The notes below the pieces were generated by a model. It was not told the origin of the DNA. It did not search any database and saw only the letters and a program-made list of their open reading frames with translations. 64,000 bases of DNA from Methanobacteriota archaeon (GTDB lineage Archaea > Halobacteriota > Methanosarcinia > Methanosarcinales > Methanosarcinaceae): positions 68,268 through 132,267 of the forward strand of contig JAENZL010000004.1 in assembly GCA_016841265.1 (NCBI GenBank), read 5' to 3'. How positions within the stretch are numbered: position 1 is the stretch's first letter; each line of letters starts with the position of its first letter. A program made the position numbers and the translations under genes. This document shows positions 8,849-17,388 of this stretch, one piece after another.

Positions 8849-9802
8849 TTAGGAAAGCCGTTCCTCGAGCTGTTCCCAGATTTTACAAACCTCTGATACG
8901 AAATCTCTTCCTTTTACAGGTTCTTCATGCTCATGACTGTTTTCAAAGCAAGGACTTTTTGCAGGGAAAGAGACGTTTTCTTTACTAAGGGAACATTCCC
9001 TGGCTGCATACTCGATTACGGTTTCTTCCCGCATCATTGCCCGGGTCGTGATGTCGTCGTAGGGCAACCTTCCGAGTACCGGCACCCCGGCTTCGGCACA
9101 GAATTTCTCAATCGTCAGGCTGTTTACCTCATTGATGTCGAACTTGTTGATGCATACAGTTACAGGAATTCTGAAATGTTTGGCGAGTTCGATCACCCGT
9201 TTCAGGTCATGTATCCCCGAAACCGTGGGTTCGCTAACCGCAAGGACAAGGTCCGTGCCGGTAATTGCTGCAATCACAGGACAGCCAATCCCGGGGGGCC
9301 CGTCAATAATGATAAGGTCCTTAGTATATTGTTCCGCAAGCTTTATTGCCCGTTCCCGGGCCGCACTCACAAGTTTTCCGCTAGCCTCCTCCCCTATACC
9401 AAGTTTTGCATGGGCAAAAGGGCCAAAGCGTGTTTTGGAGGAAAAAACCTGCCCTGAGATTCTCGGCTTCATGGAAACCGCATTTTCAGGACAGGCAACG
9501 GTACAGACTGCACATCCTTCGCAGCTATACTGGTTTATCGTGATATCTGCGCTTATCGCGCCGAAACGGCAGGCTTCCCTGCACTTTCCGCAGCCGGTAC
9601 AGAGTTCCGGATCGATAGAAGCGACTTCGAGTCCTAAATAGTCCTCTTCTTCCTGAATTTCAGGCTTAAGGATCAGGTGCATATCTGAAGCGTCCACATC
9701 ACAGTCCGCGAGAACAGCATTTTTTGCAAGGGAAGCAAACGCCGCCGTAAGGGTGGTCTTTCCACTGCCGCCCTTTCCGCTGATAATAGCAAGCTGCTTC
9801 AT
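8849..9802 (-). CDS. MinD-like P-loop ATPase with ferredoxin insert (second of a pair)
   Basis: 317 residues. The deviant Walker A 'ISGKGGSGKTTL' at the N-terminus marks the SIMIBI/MinD-Mrp class. It is interrupted by a 2x[4Fe-4S] ferredoxin domain at about residues 60-115 ('CTGCGKCREAC' and 'CEGCAVCTVACP'), and then 'IIDGPPGIGCPVIAAITG' resumes the ATPase fold. Such proteins are found beside NifX-like and CDF genes and are thought to load or sense Fe-S clusters, but no reaction is proven. It overlaps the upstream paralogue by 4 bases (ATGA), implying translational coupling and probably a heterodimer. Confidence 0.88.
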   Translation of the reverse strand: MKQLAIISGKGGSGKTTLTAAFASLAKNAVLADCDVDASDMHLILKPEIQEEEDYLGLEVASIDPELCTGCGKCREACRFGAISADITINQYSCEGCAVCTVACPENAVSMKPRISGQVFSSKTRFGPFAHAKLGIGEEASGKLVSAARERAIKLAEQYTKDLIIIDGPPGIGCPVIAAITGTDLVLAVSEPTVSGIHDLKRVIELAKHFRIPVTVCINKFDINEVNSLTIEKFCAEAGVPVLGRLPYDDITTRAMMREETVIEYAARECSLSKENVSFPAKSPCFENSHEHEEPVKGRDFVSEVCKIWEQLEERLS

Positions 9803-10653
9803 GCATTCATCACCCCGGATTCGGAACCGGATTCAATTGCTTTGAACATAGCTGCAAATTTTTCTTTCCACCCGGGCATTTCTTCAACAAAGGGAATCCC
9901 TTCGGAATAAAGCCGGGCTATCCTCATGTCATTCGGAATCTTCAGGAGGATAGGGATTTTTTCGGCCCTGCAGAAATCCTCTACCCTTGAATCCCCAAGC
10001 CCGTCCCGGTTGATGACCACTCCGAAGGGGATTTTCATCAGCTTTACGACCTCAACGGCAAGCTTGAAGTCGTGGAAACCAAAGGGGGTGGATTCGGTAA
10101 CAAGCACACAGTAATCCGCGTTCCCGACTGCCGCAATGACAGGACAGGCGACTCCTGGTGGGGAATCAATAATTGCGGGTCTGCTTGCATCTATATGCTC
10201 TTGAAGAGTCCTTATGACAAGGGTTGCCATCGCTTCCCCTATGTTCAAAAGTCCGCGGTAAAACTCGAGGGGAGCAGTTGTCTTTCCTTTTTCAACCACA
10301 CCAAGAACCCTCGGCTCTTCCTGCACAGCTCCTTCGGGGCAGACAAGCCCGCATCCTCCGCAGCCGTGGCAGAGGAAGGGGAAAACCATAATCCCTGTAG
10401 GAAGGGCAGCCAGGGCGTTGTACCTGCAAAAAGTCGCACATTTGCCGCAGAGGGTGCATTTATCAGAATCGATGACCGGGACCGGGCAGGAGACGTCCTC
10501 CACCTTTTCAAGTTCCTGGCCCAGAAAGAGGTTGCAGTTTGGCTCTTCAACATCACAGTCAAAAAGCTGCATGCCCTCAACTGACAGGACAAGGTTTACG
10601 GCAACCGTTGTTTTTCCGGTCCCTCCTTTTCCGCTTGCTATTGCAATTTTCAT
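9799..10653 (-). CDS. MinD-like P-loop ATPase with ferredoxin insert (first of a pair)
   Basis: 284 residues, same architecture as the next gene: Walker A 'ASGKGGTGKTTVAVNLV', ferredoxin insert with 'CTLCGKCATFCRYNA' and 'CHGCGGCGLVCPEGA' at about residues 65-110, then 'IIDSPPGVACPVIAAVGNAD'. It lies downstream of the CDF transporter (31-base gap) and upstream of its paralogue (4-base overlap). The context with three NifX-like domains and Mrp points to metal-cluster carrier work. It lacks the C-terminal extension of the paralogue. Confidence 0.88.
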   Translation of the reverse strand: MKIAIASGKGGTGKTTVAVNLVLSVEGMQLFDCDVEEPNCNLFLGQELEKVEDVSCPVPVIDSDKCTLCGKCATFCRYNALAALPTGIMVFPFLCHGCGGCGLVCPEGAVQEEPRVLGVVEKGKTTAPLEFYRGLLNIGEAMATLVIRTLQEHIDASRPAIIDSPPGVACPVIAAVGNADYCVLVTESTPFGFHDFKLAVEVVKLMKIPFGVVINRDGLGDSRVEDFCRAEKIPILLKIPNDMRIARLYSEGIPFVEEMPGWKEKFAAMFKAIESGSESGVMNA

Positions 10654-10684
10654 ATTTTTCGTCCTTATTCAGGCACCTTTATTC

Positions 10685-11917
10685 TTATTCCGGCTCCTCG
10701 ATTTCTTCAAGGTCCTCGATTCGATCGAGGATTTCAAGAGCAGTTTCAACACCATCCGGAGTCCGGTAAATCCGAACAAGATTATCCCTGAGCATGTGAA
10801 AAGGGCCTTCTCCCACACTGCTCAACACCAGGGCATTTGCCTTTTCCTGCAGAAGAAATTCCACGGTCTTGACGCCCCTTTTTTTCTCGATGTCCGAGGC
10901 GGGGTTTTCAAGCACTTTCCAGTTTCGAAGCTCCCGGGCTTCCACGTCGGCAAAGAGGAAATATGGAGCTTTCCCGAGGTGCTCCGAAAGCCTTGCAGAG
11001 AGCCCCTCATTTCCGAAAACCGGAAGGGCAAAACGGACACGTTTCCGTTCCACCGCCCTGGCATTGACTGCAAGGTGTTCAAGGTTTTCCACCTCCTTTC
11101 GGACTGCCCTTTCGACAGATTCCGAGAGAAGATTGATCTGTTTCAGGTCAGGATCACCTTCGATTTCAACAGTAGCTTCCCCGAAGACCACGAGCCCGGA
11201 TTTCCGGAGTTTCAGGTCCTTGAGGGCAAGCAATCCGGGAATGTTTTCGATGTTTTGCCTTATCTTCTCGTTTGTTTCCCTGTCCAGCCAGGCGTCCATG
11301 AGAATGAGCATCGCATCCCTTGCACTTTCAAGCCCGAGCTTGAAGATGAGGAAAGAGATCACGATCGCCCCGAAACTATCCAGCTGCGGCACCCCGAACA
11401 TTGAGCCAAGAACCGCCGCAACCACCACGAGGGAAGCAAAGACATCCGTGTACGAATGCCTGGCATCCGCGATCAGGGCCTGGGAATTGATCAAATTCCC
11501 GATCCTTGCCTTGTAGACTGAAAGAGCATAAATCCCAAGGACCGAAAACACGGACGTCGCAAGAGCCAGCCCTTCAAATTGGAGCTCCGAGGGGGCCTTT
11601 ATACCTGCAAGTCCTTCCCGAAGCAGTTCGACCCCGGAGAGGAGAATAATGAGGGAGACAAAGAGCGCAACTATGTTTTCGGCCTTGTAGTAACCGTAAG
11701 GAAAACTCTCTCCCCCGCTTTTCAGGCTCACTTTCAGACCTATCCAGACTGCCAGGGAAGTAAAGACATCCATGGCCGTGTGGACTGCGTCTGCCAGCAG
11801 AGCCGTGCTTCCAGAATAAAGCCCGACAGAACCTTTGACCAGGGCCAGCAGGACCATGGAAAAGATGGCGTTTCTGGAGGCCGTGATCCCGAGTCTCAGC
11901 TTCTCCTGTACAGTCAT
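10685..11917 (-). CDS. CDF cation efflux transporter fused to NifX-like domain
   Basis: 410 residues. Residues 1-200 form the six-helix CDF transporter with paired metal-site motifs 'HTAMD' (TM2) and 'HSYTD' (TM5), as in zinc/iron/manganese exporters. Residues ~205-285 are the cytosolic dimer domain. Residues ~290-395 are a dinitrogenase cofactor-binding (NifX/NifB-C) domain ('RFALPVFGNEGLSARLSEH', 'GKAPYFLFADVEARE'). The fusion is known in archaea and anaerobes and suggests transport linked to metal-cluster status. The acidic tail 'IEDLEEIEEPE' is notable. It is in one minus-strand run with NifX-like genes upstream and the two ATPases downstream. Substrate metal cannot be told from sequence alone. 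Confidence 0.88.
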   Translation of the reverse strand: MTVQEKLRLGITASRNAIFSMVLLALVKGSVGLYSGSTALLADAVHTAMDVFTSLAVWIGLKVSLKSGGESFPYGYYKAENIVALFVSLIILLSGVELLREGLAGIKAPSELQFEGLALATSVFSVLGIYALSVYKARIGNLINSQALIADARHSYTDVFASLVVVAAVLGSMFGVPQLDSFGAIVISFLIFKLGLESARDAMLILMDAWLDRETNEKIRQNIENIPGLLALKDLKLRKSGLVVFGEATVEIEGDPDLKQINLLSESVERAVRKEVENLEHLAVNARAVERKRVRFALPVFGNEGLSARLSEHLGKAPYFLFADVEARELRNWKVLENPASDIEKKRGVKTVEFLLQEKANALVLSSVGEGPFHMLRDNLVRIYRTPDGVETALEILDRIEDLEEIEEPE

Positions 11918-11963
11918 TTGGAAAGTCCTTTTAGAATCTCAGAGCAAGTTTTTCAGAACCATT

Positions 11964-12329
11964 TTAATCGTGGTGCCCGTGATCGGCGCAGGAATTGCTA
12001 GCATTTGCATCCTGCAACTTGCCTGCCTCCCAGGCTTCGAAAGTTTCTCTGGCCGTACCGCCAGCTCCTACGAAGACTTTAATCCCGTAGGACTCAAACA
12101 TCTGAACTGCTTTGAACCCAAGCCCTGCACAGAGCATGATATCTACGCCTTGCTGGTGGAGGTACTCAGGGGGCAGCCCTACACCACCCAGGTGTTCACT
12201 GGTGTTGGGGATCACCACAACTTCCCTCGTATCGGTGTCAAGGATCGTATATGTGGGAGCTTTTCCAAAGTGCTGTTCAACAATTCCTTCCATACCGTTT
12301 TCATCCCTGGTGGGAACGCATACCTTCAT
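11964..12329 (-). CDS. NifX/NifB-like Fe-Mo cofactor-binding family protein
   Basis: A small single-domain protein ('KVCVPTRDENGMEGIVEQHF', then 'GKAPTYTILDTDTREV' and 'GVDIMLCAGLGFKAVQMFESYG') of the dinitrogenase iron-molybdenum cofactor-binding superfamily. It ends with 'SCADHGHHD', a His/Cys tail that could bind metal. GGTGA lies five bases before ATG 12329; a GTG at 12338 is in frame but overlaps that site, so the ATG is preferred (121 residues). Located 46 bases upstream of the CDF-NifX gene. There is no nitrogenase in the window, so a general Fe-S carrier role is more likely. Confidence 0.85.
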   Translation of the reverse strand: MKVCVPTRDENGMEGIVEQHFGKAPTYTILDTDTREVVVIPNTSEHLGGVGLPPEYLHQQGVDIMLCAGLGFKAVQMFESYGIKVFVGAGGTARETFEAWEAGKLQDANASNSCADHGHHD

Positions 12330-12357
12330 AGGAGTCACCTTAAATTGTTTTACATAT

Positions 12358-12425
12358 AAATGAGAGTTGTTTGAGAGTTGTTTGAGAGTTGTTTGAGAGT
12401 TGTTTGAGAGTTGTTTGAGAGTTAT
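12358..12425. repeat. Perfect 11-bp tandem repeat
   Basis: About six perfect copies of TTTGAGAGTTG lie between two NifX-like genes, in what would be the leader of the downstream one. Non-coding. Confidence 0.9.
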
Positions 12426-12471
12426 ACGTGTAATTTACACGTGTTTTTTGTATTCCACCTTATTCTTTGCT

Positions 12472-12837
12472 TTATTTCATTCCTGCGTGTGCAGAGGCAT
12501 TCGGGGAGTCTATTGCTTCAAGTTTCCCTTCCCGATATGCATTCAATGCGTCTGCGACAGTGCCTTTTATGCCAATCCGGACTTCGATTCCGACCTCAGA
12601 AAGGATGGAAAATGCATTCGGACCTACCGAACCTGTCAGGAGGGCTTCTGCCCCCAGGTTTGCCACGGCTTCCGCAGCCCGTATGCCAGCTCCGCCTGAG
12701 GCATCTAACGCTGTATTTTCAAAAGAGTTCACGGAACCTGATTCGGAATCAACGATTACAAAATACGCGCATCTTCCAAAACGTGGGTCAATCCCTGAAT
12801 CCATGCCTTTATCTTTAGCTGTTACGCAAATTTTCAT
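12472..12837 (-). CDS. NifX/NifB-like cofactor-binding family protein (paralogue)
   Basis: 121 residues: 'MKICVTAKDKGMDSGIDPRF', 'GRCAYFVIVDSESGSV' and 'LTGSVGPNAFSILSEVGIEV' give a complete NifX-like fold. CGGAG precedes the ATG by nine bases. It heads the minus-strand cassette and is divergent from the DUF134 regulator, with 207 bases between them, so shared control is plausible. Probably carries an Fe-S or other metal cluster; the exact cargo is unknown. The gap to the next gene is 142 bases and holds the tandem repeat. Confidence 0.87.
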   Translation of the reverse strand: MKICVTAKDKGMDSGIDPRFGRCAYFVIVDSESGSVNSFENTALDASGGAGIRAAEAVANLGAEALLTGSVGPNAFSILSEVGIEVRIGIKGTVADALNAYREGKLEAIDSPNASAHAGMK

Positions 12838-12959
12838 GTTTCTTGCTCCGTTTTCGACGGTTTATCTTACGGAAGCCGTCCTTTCCCGGAAATGACGAGT
12901 TCCCGGATTCCAACCGGAACCTGTCGGGACTCGAGTACATTCACAATAACTAATTTAAC

Positions 12960-13020
12960 TCAATAGTACATAAATATTTATACTTTTCCGTGTGGAAAGA
13001 GAAATAATTATATATTTACT
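12960..13020. promoter_or_regulatory. Divergent promoter region of the NifX cassette and DUF134 gene
   Basis: ATAAATATTTATACT at about 12969-12983 can serve as a TATA box for the minus-strand NifX gene. AATTATATATTTAC at about 13006-13019 lies 26-39 bases before the DUF134 ATG, the right distance for a nearly leaderless plus-strand transcript. Inferred from spacing only. Confidence 0.55.
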
Positions 13021-13044
13021 CCGCAATGTGCATAAGTAATTACC

Positions 13045-13383
13045 ATGAAAAAATGCAGAGGAAGACCAAAGTGCCCCAGGCGCGTATCACAGACGCCTGA
13101 TATCACGTACTTCAAGCCAAGAGGGGTCCCTCTATCCGAACTTGAAGTAGTATCCCTCACAATAGAAGAACTCGAAGCTCTCAGACTGGTGGACCTTGAA
13201 GACCTGCGGCAGGAAGATGCCGCGACCAGGGTGGGAATCTCGAGAAGGGCTTTCTGGGAAGACCTGAAAGCTGCCCGCATGAAAGTCGCTCTGGCCCTTA
13301 GTAAGGGCAAAGCAATAGAAATAAAGGGCGGGAACTATATCGAGGCAGAGAGTACGGATAACCTCAAAAATGATGAAACGTGA
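13045..13383 (+). CDS. DUF134 predicted DNA-binding protein
   Basis: 112 residues. The Cys-rich start '[18 protein letters not shown]' is followed by a sigma-factor-like helix-turn-helix '[18 protein letters not shown]' and '[19 protein letters not shown]'. DUF134 genes usually sit next to NifX-like and Mrp genes, as here, so this is the likely local regulator of the metal-cluster cassette. That role is inferred from context. It is 82 bases upstream of mrp on the same strand. Confidence 0.87.
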   Translation: MKKCRGRPKCPRRVSQTPDITYFKPRGVPLSELEVVSLTIEELEALRLVDLEDLRQEDAATRVGISRRAFWEDLKAARMKVALALSKGKAIEIKGGNYIEAESTDNLKNDET

Positions 13384-13465
13384 AAGGGATATAGGGAATT
13401 AATAGACACAGGGAATAGTGGATACTATTTAAAAATCATAATAAATCTCACAAAGGCGATCAGAA

Positions 13466-14296
13466 ATGACAGAACAAGTTCAACCACTGGAAAGCTTATC
13501 TAAAAAGCCCGAGGAACCAAAAATAGTAGTCAACCTCCGGCGCATCAAACGCAAGATCATGGTCATGAGCGGAAAAGGGGGAGTCGGAAAAAGCACCATT
13601 GCCGCGAACCTTGCCGCCGGCCTGGCCCTGCGCGGGTACAAGGTAGGGCTTCTTGACTGTGACATCCACGGCCCGACAGTCCCGACCATCTTCGGACTCG
13701 AATCCTCTAGACCTGAGGTCAACGAACAGGGAATTATCCCGGTCCAGGTCTTTTCCAACCTGTCCGTTATGTCTGTGGGCTTCCTGCTCGAAAACAAGGA
13801 TTCCCCCGTAATCTGGAGAGGTCCCGCCAAAATGGGAGCAATCAAGCAGTTCCTTGAGGAGGTATTCTGGGGCGAACTTGACTACCTGATAATCGACCTT
13901 CCTCCGGGCACGGGAGACGAACCCCTAAGCGTAGCCCAGCTCATCCCCAATTGCGACGGTTCCGTGATCGTCACGACCCCCCAGGACGTGGCCCTGGTCA
14001 GCGTCCGGAAGTCCATCAACTTCTCGTCCAAACTCAACGTCCCTGTAATCGGGATCGTGGACAACATGAACGGCCTCGTCTGCCCCCACTGCGGCGAGAT
14101 GATCAATGTCTTCGGAAGCGGAGGCGTGGAAAAAGCCTCAAAGGACTTCAACGTCCCCATCCTTGCCGAACTCCCTATCGAGCCCAAAGTAGCCGAAATG
14201 GAAGACAAAGGGACAGTTCTCCAGGGCATCGACCACAGCACAGAGTGGCAAAAGAACTTCGAGCTAGTGGTAGACTCCGTCGAAAAGATCCTCTAA
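13466..14296 (+). CDS. mrp: Mrp/NBP35 family Fe-S carrier ATPase (ApbC)
   Basis: 276 residues. Deviant Walker A 'MSGKGGVGKSTIAANLA' near residue 35, switch regions 'LLDCDIHGPTVPTIFG' and 'LIIDLPPGTGDEPL', and the cluster-holding 'CPHC' in 'NGLVCPHCGEMINVFGSGG' near residue 208 are all present, so it should bind and transfer a [4Fe-4S] cluster as a homodimer. The ATG has weak Shine-Dalgarno support (AAAGGCGATC). It follows DUF134 and is followed by a hairpin-T terminator. Confidence 0.93.
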   Translation: MTEQVQPLESLSKKPEEPKIVVNLRRIKRKIMVMSGKGGVGKSTIAANLAAGLALRGYKVGLLDCDIHGPTVPTIFGLESSRPEVNEQGIIPVQVFSNLSVMSVGFLLENKDSPVIWRGPAKMGAIKQFLEEVFWGELDYLIIDLPPGTGDEPLSVAQLIPNCDGSVIVTTPQDVALVSVRKSINFSSKLNVPVIGIVDNMNGLVCPHCGEMINVFGSGGVEKASKDFNVPILAELPIEPKVAEMEDKGTVLQGIDHSTEWQKNFELVVDSVEKIL

Positions 14297-14310
14297 AAAA
14301 AAATAAACTT

Positions 14311-14335
14311 AAATGGGTTTTACCCATTTTCTTTT
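14311..14335 (+). terminator. Hairpin and T-rich tail after mrp
   Basis: AAATGGGT (14311-14318) pairs with ACCCATTT (14322-14329) across a 3-base loop and is followed by TTCTTTTC. It lies 14 bases after the mrp stop codon. Confidence 0.65.
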
Positions 14336-14650
14336 CTATTTGCAAATTATTATTTTTACTTTCATTTCAAGTTGATTTCAGTTCAAGTATTTTCCAATAA
14401 TTTTTATGTTGCTTCCTTATTTTATCTCGTCCCCCGATCATCCCTCTGGTTCATTTCCTTGCACGCCGAATAAGTCAAAATTAAATCCCGGAAAGGGGTC
14501 CGATTTCTTGAAATATGAGACCATTCGACACGACTGCTGTAATTATTCCATTCAAAAGCAGTAGACACAAAACTATTTGTTAAAAAAGAATTTATAAATA
14601 AGGAACCAATCAAATATGATAAAATAAGGAAATCAACACGTTGAGGTCTT

Positions 14651-15148
14651 ATGAAAAAAATTGTTTTACTCCTGATCCTTGTTTCAGCCTTCCTTTTTAC
14701 GGCAGGCTGCACGGAAGAGACCCCGGGAGATTCCGCAGGTTCCGACGGAGCCGAAAACTCAGGGGAAAATCTTGTTGTCGAAGTAAGCGACCTGGAACAG
14801 ATAAACGAAGCCCTGGCAGAAGGCCCTGTCTTCCTGAAAATGGGAGCCGAATGGTGTACCCCCTGCAAGGAAATGAAACCAATAATGGCTGAGATGGCAT
14901 TGGAATATGAAGGAAGAGCCACGATTATGTCCGTAGACGTGGATGAGAACCAGCACCTTGCAGCCTATTTCAACGTAGGCTACATCCCGGACTCCTGCGT
15001 GATCGCAGGCCTTGAAAATGGAAAGTACCTGTACGTGCAGCAGGATGGAAGCGTCACGGAAGACAGGATACAGGCAAGAATGATCGGATTAAGGGAAAAA
15101 GAAGCCTTTGAAGCCCGCCTGGAACTTGCCCTGCCGCAGACAGAATGA
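14651..15148 (+). CDS. Thioredoxin-fold lipoprotein
   Basis: 165 residues. Signal peptide with lipobox 'LFTAGC' (Cys near residue 20) implies anchoring outside the cell membrane. The thioredoxin domain (from about residue 45) has the active site in 'GAEWCTPCKEMKPIMAEM' and the expected strand 'ATIMSVDVDENQHLAAYF', but the usual cis-Pro loop is altered ('GYIPDSCVIAG'). It lies 51 bases upstream of a CcdA gene, so it probably receives electrons from CcdA for extracellular disulfide reduction. GTTGAGG precedes the ATG. Confidence 0.88.
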   Translation: MKKIVLLLILVSAFLFTAGCTEETPGDSAGSDGAENSGENLVVEVSDLEQINEALAEGPVFLKMGAEWCTPCKEMKPIMAEMALEYEGRATIMSVDVDENQHLAAYFNVGYIPDSCVIAGLENGKYLYVQQDGSVTEDRIQARMIGLREKEAFEARLELALPQTE

Positions 15149-15199
15149 AAAATAATCAAAGTAGAGAAAACAAGTCAAAACCCGAATCCCGGATGAAAC

Positions 15200-15850
15200 A
15201 TGTTCAATGAAGCGATTTCTCCACTGGCTGCTTTTGGGGCAGGGATCCTCAGTATCCTCTCCCCCTGCATCCTGCCCCTGCTGCCGGCCGTCCTGGCCTC
15301 ATCCACAGAGAAAGAGAAGTTAAGGCCGCTTGCAATAGTCCTGGGGCTTTCCATGACATTTACACTCATGGGTGTGGTGACTTCTACGTTCGGAGCAACT
15401 GCCCAGGCCTACATTGGCCATCTTAAAATCCTCGCAGAAATCCTTATTATCATAATGGGAGTGGCAATGCTCCTTGAGCTCTCCCTCTTCAATGCCTTTG
15501 CGAGATTCCCTCTCCTTGCGGGATTGAGGGAAGGCGGCCTGATCTCAGGTCTGCTGCTGGGACTTTCCCTGGGAATTATCTGGATTCCCTGCGTGGGACC
15601 TATCCTTGCCTCGATCCTGACCCTTGTGGCTCTGGAAGGAGACACTTTATACGGAGCACTGATGCTTTTCATCTATTCTCTGGGCTTTGCGGTCCCGATG
15701 CTCTTGCTTGCTTATTCGACGCACCTTACCTCCACAAAACTCAGGACGATCTCCCAGTACGATGCAGCCATTAAGAAGGGGGCCGGGATCGTGCTTATCC
15801 TGGTAGGGCTCTGGATGGTATACCAGAACCACCTGGTCAGGCTTTTTTGA
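15200..15850 (+). CDS. ccdA: CcdA-type thiol:disulfide interchange membrane protein
   Basis: 216 residues with six hydrophobic helices. The two redox cysteines lie in the inverted-repeat motifs 'ILSPCILPLLPAVL' (TM1) and 'IWIPCVGPILASIL' (TM4), as in CcdA/DsbD-beta. It moves reducing equivalents from cytosolic thioredoxin to exported thioredoxin-like proteins, such as the lipoprotein just upstream. 'MFNEAISPLAAFGAG' is a usual start. Same operon as the thioredoxin gene; the following paralogue is 141 bases away. Confidence 0.9.
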   Translation: MFNEAISPLAAFGAGILSILSPCILPLLPAVLASSTEKEKLRPLAIVLGLSMTFTLMGVVTSTFGATAQAYIGHLKILAEILIIIMGVAMLLELSLFNAFARFPLLAGLREGGLISGLLLGLSLGIIWIPCVGPILASILTLVALEGDTLYGALMLFIYSLGFAVPMLLLAYSTHLTSTKLRTISQYDAAIKKGAGIVLILVGLWMVYQNHLVRLF

Positions 15851-15991
15851 AAAGGCACCCAGGCTTACCAAACAAACTCCCGGACTGCCAGGCTCTGCAC
15901 CTTACACACCACACTCACCGCCACACTCCAAATATTTTATCGCAACCCTACTTTTTTATTCATCCCCGCCGTTTTATTTTCAGGGGAATTT

Positions 15992-16501
15992 ATGAAGGGA
16001 AATGCCGCAATTCTGCTCTTGATATTTTTTATCTTTATAGCCTGCGGTTGTATTGAAGAAAAAGAAAACAACCCGGATAGTTCCGGATGCGGCTTTGAAC
16101 AGATCGCACAGATAACGGAACCCGGGCAAATCAAAGAAGCTACTCAGCAAGGACCTGTACTCCTTATGGCAGGCTCTTCAAAAGACCCGGAGTACATAGC
16201 ACAGGCTGCGGTTTTCGAAGAGCTTGCAGAAGAATATGAAGGCAGAGCAACGGTCTCATGCGTTGACTCCGACCAGGACCCTGACCTTGCAAAACGTTTT
16301 CTGGGGAGAAAGGACGATAAAAAACTGGCCTCCTGCGTAATCCTGAACATAGAACGCGGCATGTACCTTTACATGCTAGAGAACGGAAACGTAACCCCTG
16401 AATACCCGTCTGCAAGTTTTTCAGGGTTTACGGAAAAAGAAGTCCTTGAAAGAACCCTGGACCATGCAGTCAGGCACAGGGAAGAAGATTCCCAGAAATA
16501 A
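15992..16501 (+). CDS. Thioredoxin-like lipoprotein lacking the CxxC active site
   Basis: 169 residues. Lipoprotein signal ('LIFFIFIACGC', lipobox Cys near residue 20). It aligns along most of its length with the thioredoxin lipoprotein at 14651 ('GPVLLMAG', 'LAEEYEGRATVSCVD', 'MYLYMLENGNVT'). In place of 'WCTPCKEM' it reads 'KDPEYIAQ', so both catalytic cysteines are gone. New cysteines appear elsewhere (GCGF near the anchor, SCVD, SCVI). Probably a binding or regulatory paralogue. AGGGGA precedes the ATG. Confidence 0.8.
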   Translation: MKGNAAILLLIFFIFIACGCIEEKENNPDSSGCGFEQIAQITEPGQIKEATQQGPVLLMAGSSKDPEYIAQAAVFEELAEEYEGRATVSCVDSDQDPDLAKRFLGRKDDKKLASCVILNIERGMYLYMLENGNVTPEYPSASFSGFTEKEVLERTLDHAVRHREEDSQK

Positions 16502-16659
16502 TTCGAACAGCGGAACAATAAGACAGTTGAATAAACACTAATGAAGACTAATGAAGAGAAATAATTAGGCTGAAAAAAGGTAAAGAAACTAAGTAAAGTA
16601 AGGAAAATAAAAAAAGGAAAATAGTAAATAAAGAAAAAATAAAGGAAAGCCAGAATAAC

Positions 16660-17388
16660 TTATTCTTCACTTTCCCTTGCGATTGCCACAAGCTCGTTTA
16701 CGCAGGCAACAGCCATCGGAGTCCCACCCCTTGTCCCGACACAGCTTATGGAGGGGACGGGGATTTTCAGGTTCCTGACAAGTTCCCTGGACTCGGCTGC
16801 GTTTACGAAACCGACGGGAAGCCCGATAATGAGAGCAGGCCTGACCCCTTTTTCAATCATTTTGCAGACCATGATAAGGGCGGAAGGAGCATTTCCGATT
16901 GCGATGATGCTCCCGTCCAGTTTGTTCTTTGCTGCCAGGTAGCCTGCGGAGGTCCGGGTAATCCCGAACCTGTTGGCGATTTCGGAGTTCGGGTCTTCGT
17001 CGAGGACGCAGATGATTTCGGAGGAGTGCCCGACCTTTGTGATCCCGGCTTTTACCATGTTGATGTCCACGAAAATGGGGGCACCTTTCTTGACGGCTTC
17101 GACGCCTGCAGGGATTGGGTCATGCGAAAAACGCATGATGTCAGCTACGGAAAGGTCGCCTGTAGCAATCACGCAGCGCTGGCGGAAGCGGTCTTCAAGG
17201 GTGTTGTTCCCGACCAGTTCCTGGATCATGGTCCGGCTCTTCATGTAGATGGCTTTGGCTTCCTCGGTCCTTGCCCCGGAATCCTTGCAGATGCTCACGA
17301 GTTCGGGGTCAACATCCACGGTGAGTTCGGTAAACTCTTCCAGGTCGTCCACTGACCCGGCCTGTTTGGAACTTTTTTCAGTAGTCAT
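16660..17388 (-). CDS. cbiC: Cobalt-precorrin-8 methylmutase
   Basis: 242 residues. CbiC moves the C11 methyl group to C12 to give cobyrinate in anaerobic B12 synthesis. Family motifs visible: 'RFRQRCVIATGDLSVADIMRF' region split around residues 64-85, 'FVDINMVKAGITKVGH', 'IAIGNAPSALIMVCKMIE' and 'GLPVGFVNAAESRELV'. The catalytic His is expected in the region of 'GHSSEIICVLDED'. It is last in the cbi operon and overlaps cbiH by 11 bases. Confidence 0.92.
   Translation of the reverse strand: MTTEKSSKQAGSVDDLEEFTELTVDVDPELVSICKDSGARTEEAKAIYMKSRTMIQELVGNNTLEDRFRQRCVIATGDLSVADIMRFSHDPIPAGVEAVKKGAPIFVDINMVKAGITKVGHSSEIICVLDEDPNSEIANRFGITRTSAGYLAAKNKLDGSIIAIGNAPSALIMVCKMIEKGVRPALIIGLPVGFVNAAESRELVRNLKIPVPSISCVGTRGGTPMAVACVNELVAIARESEE

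Noticed and set aside
10418..11404. Long plus-strand ORF (328 codons) opposite the ATPase and CDF genes
   Set aside because: It is an antisense shadow of well-supported genes and has Phe/Ser/Arg-rich composition with no family motifs.
8849..14296. Nitrogenase gene cluster
   Set aside because: NifX-like domains and P-loop ATPases are present, but there is no nifH, nifD, nifK or nifE; the Walker regions belong to MinD/Mrp-type proteins.
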